This document shows, piece by piece, positions 7,301 through 8,651 of a stretch of 8,651 nt of DNA. This stretch comes from Nitrospirota bacterium (lineage in GTDB: Bacteria > Nitrospirota > Thermodesulfovibrionia > Thermodesulfovibrionales > SM23-35): positions 1 to 8,651 of the forward strand of contig JAOUJR010000060.1 of assembly GCA_029883145.1 (NCBI GenBank), read 5' to 3'. Position numbers and translations under genes: made by a program. The notes beneath the pieces are model-generated. The model was not told the origin of the DNA and did no database searches. It worked only from the letters and a program-made list of their open reading frames with translations. How positions within the stretch are numbered: the first letter of the stretch is position 1; the number at the start of each line of letters is the position of its first letter.

Positions 7301-8634
7301 TTTCTAACTCCTTTATGAATTTCTTCGACTACATAATTATCATAAATAAATGACAGGTCTTGCTCATGAAGTGATTTCGCACTATGCTTGAGAGAATGGA
7401 TATTCTCATCGAGGCAAGAAGGATGTTCCCGGAACACGAGAAGATTTCGATATGTCATTATAGCCTTGTCCTTTGCTACTCGAATTGTTTCTCTAAGTAA
7501 ATCTTCATACGCTTTTGGCGACATCCATTCAAAAATGTTTGTAAAGTTAAACTTCGATATATAAGAATCAGGTAGTGTAGTGAAGAAATGCTCGCAGCTA
7601 TCTGTAACCATATCTATGCGATCCAAACGGCCTCGGATAATCTCATAATTCTCTTTCCTCAAATAATTCGGAAGATTTTCTTTGCTGTAGAATCTTCCGA
7701 GCAGAATGTAGGATAAAAAGTAGTTTTCCTTCATCGGCAATTTGGTAAGGGCATACTCAGCCTTTCCAGCGAAATGCTTCCCGAAAGAAAAATTGCTATC
7801 TACATAAGCAAAAAATGTTTTATCGAAAAGGAATGTATTTAATTTCTTGCTGAGCATGACCTTTGTGAGGAGGAACCAATATGCATTCTCCCATTTTTTA
7901 TGGAAAAGGATTTCCCTTTCCGAAGAGTCCTCGGTTTTAAAGAATCTCTCTACAAGTGAACGTTTTATGAACGGGACGATTACAACTTTTCTCAATAATC
8001 TCATATAGCCTTCATATCGGCCGCAATGGATGACACCTCGTCTGATTTTTTTCAATTTTCTATCCCAGTATCTAAGACTATCTGCCTGTAACTCCATACG
8101 GATTTGCCCGTATAAGAGGAGTCTTCTTTGAGATTCACTTACACCCAAAAACTCAAGCAATTCGTCATAAGAAAGTTTTTTGAATGCTGCAATCTTTAAA
8201 TCCAGTAAAAATTTTTGATTGGGGTTAATGTCCAGAGCGATTACTTTGCTGGGGTTATCAAGCAGAAAAGTTAAAACATTACATCCTCCTGAAGTAATTG
8301 AAAAGACTACATCGTCTGAGGTAATTCTGAATGCTACACGGTCTATCTGTGGATCTTCCCAACACTGTGCATAAAGAATATCTTTAAAAACCTTTTTATT
8401 TACTTTTTTGGCAGAATTCTCCGATTTTTCTGACAGATTATGATAAGCATCGTTTCCTGTGCCGATTCTTATATGAATAAAAGCCCAGTCAAGCACCGCT
8501 GGGATTCCAATAACAATAGCCCAGAAAATTGTTTGAGTGAAAGATGAAACAATAAAACCCGGAATAAAGAGTAGATAAAGTATATTATGTCTTAACCCAT
8601 CTCGATTGATTTCAAAATTTTTGACTGCCTCCAT
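7297..8634 (-). CDS. BtaA-like (DUF3419) SAM-dependent 3-amino-3-carboxypropyl transferase
   Basis: This 445-residue protein matches the BtaA/DUF3419 family. The characteristic core is ILYAQCWEDPQID (86-98), then FSITSGGCNVL (111-121) as the SAM-binding glycine loop, then ALDINPNQ (133-140) with the acidic residue D135, and LKIAAF (146-151). A C-terminal block has FNIFEWMS-like (about 362-372) and MTYRNLL (393-399) motifs. BtaA moves the 3-amino-3-carboxypropyl group of SAM to diacylglycerol, giving diacylglyceryl-homoserine with methylthioadenosine as by-product, at the inner membrane. Residues about 16-55 are strongly hydrophobic and proline-broken (YLLFIPGFIVSS, then FWAIVIGIPAVLDWAF), so this copy may carry its own membrane anchor. 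The frame stays open upstream to the right edge (five more codons, no stop), and there is no Shine-Dalgarno site before the ATG at 8634, so the true start could lie outside the window. No BtaB methyltransferase is present. The acceptor may not be diacylglycerol. Confidence 0.87.
   Translation of the reverse strand: MEAVKNFEINRDGLRHNILYLLFIPGFIVSSFTQTIFWAIVIGIPAVLDWAFIHIRIGTGNDAYHNLSEKSENSAKKVNKKVFKDILYAQCWEDPQIDRVAFRITSDDVVFSITSGGCNVLTFLLDNPSKVIALDINPNQKFLLDLKIAAFKKLSYDELLEFLGVSESQRRLLLYGQIRMELQADSLRYWDRKLKKIRRGVIHCGRYEGYMRLLRKVVIVPFIKRSLVERFFKTEDSSEREILFHKKWENAYWFLLTKVMLSKKLNTFLFDKTFFAYVDSNFSFGKHFAGKAEYALTKLPMKENYFLSYILLGRFYSKENLPNYLRKENYEIIRGRLDRIDMVTDSCEHFFTTLPDSYISKFNFTNIFEWMSPKAYEDLLRETIRVAKDKAIMTYRNLLVFREHPSCLDENIHSLKHSAKSLHEQDLSFIYDNYVVEEIHKGVRK
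7308..7314 (-). promoter_or_regulatory. Ribosome binding site of the GNAT-like gene
   Basis: AAAGGAG lies 7 bases before the ATG at 7300, formed by the K-G-V codons at the very end of the BtaA-like gene. It supports the start that overlaps the upstream stop by four bases. Confidence 0.75.
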
Positions 8635-8651
8635 AAGATATTTAAGACATT

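Overview
The window is one compact minus-strand block of seven genes, read from right (8651) to left (1). It has no intergenic space longer than 12 bases. Adjacent genes overlap by 4 to 23 bases or are separated by 3 to 12 bases, and most Shine-Dalgarno sites lie inside the 3' end of the preceding gene. This looks like the interior of a single operon. Its promoter should lie right of the window and its terminator left of it. I see no RNA gene, mobile element, CRISPR array or long repeat.

In transcription order the genes are: (1) a BtaA-like DUF3419 protein, i.e. an S-adenosylmethionine-dependent 3-amino-3-carboxypropyl transferase, with a hydrophobic N-terminus; (2) a 382-residue GNAT-like acyltransferase; (3) a fold-type III PLP-dependent decarboxylase of the ODC/DapDC superfamily; (4) a class II aldolase/adducin-family protein with an extra N-terminal domain of about 170 residues; (5) and (6) an FtsX/MacB-type ABC permease and its ATPase, in the LolCD/DevCA style; (7) an AMP-forming long-chain acyl-CoA synthetase whose last few codons run off the left edge.

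The gene set reads as a lipid or lipid-conjugate pathway. BtaA would put the homoserine-forming group of SAM onto an acceptor, classically diacylglycerol. In betaine-lipid synthesis the next step is BtaB N-methylation, but no methyltransferase follows here. Instead there is an amino-acid decarboxylase, a GNAT enzyme and an acyl-CoA ligase. A chemically sensible inference is: acp transfer, then decarboxylation to a 3-aminopropyl ether, then N-acylation of the amine with acyl-CoA made by the ligase, then movement across or out of the membrane by the ABC pair. The aldolase-like enzyme has no clear slot and may make or modify the acceptor. This route is a hypothesis; only the family assignments are supported directly.

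Organism: the ABC type (FtsX/MacB/LolCDE-like) suits a diderm bacterium. Hand counts of sampled lines give a low to moderate GC content, about 35% in the two end genes and about 47% in the decarboxylase. There is no phylogenetic marker in the window, so I do not assign a phylum.
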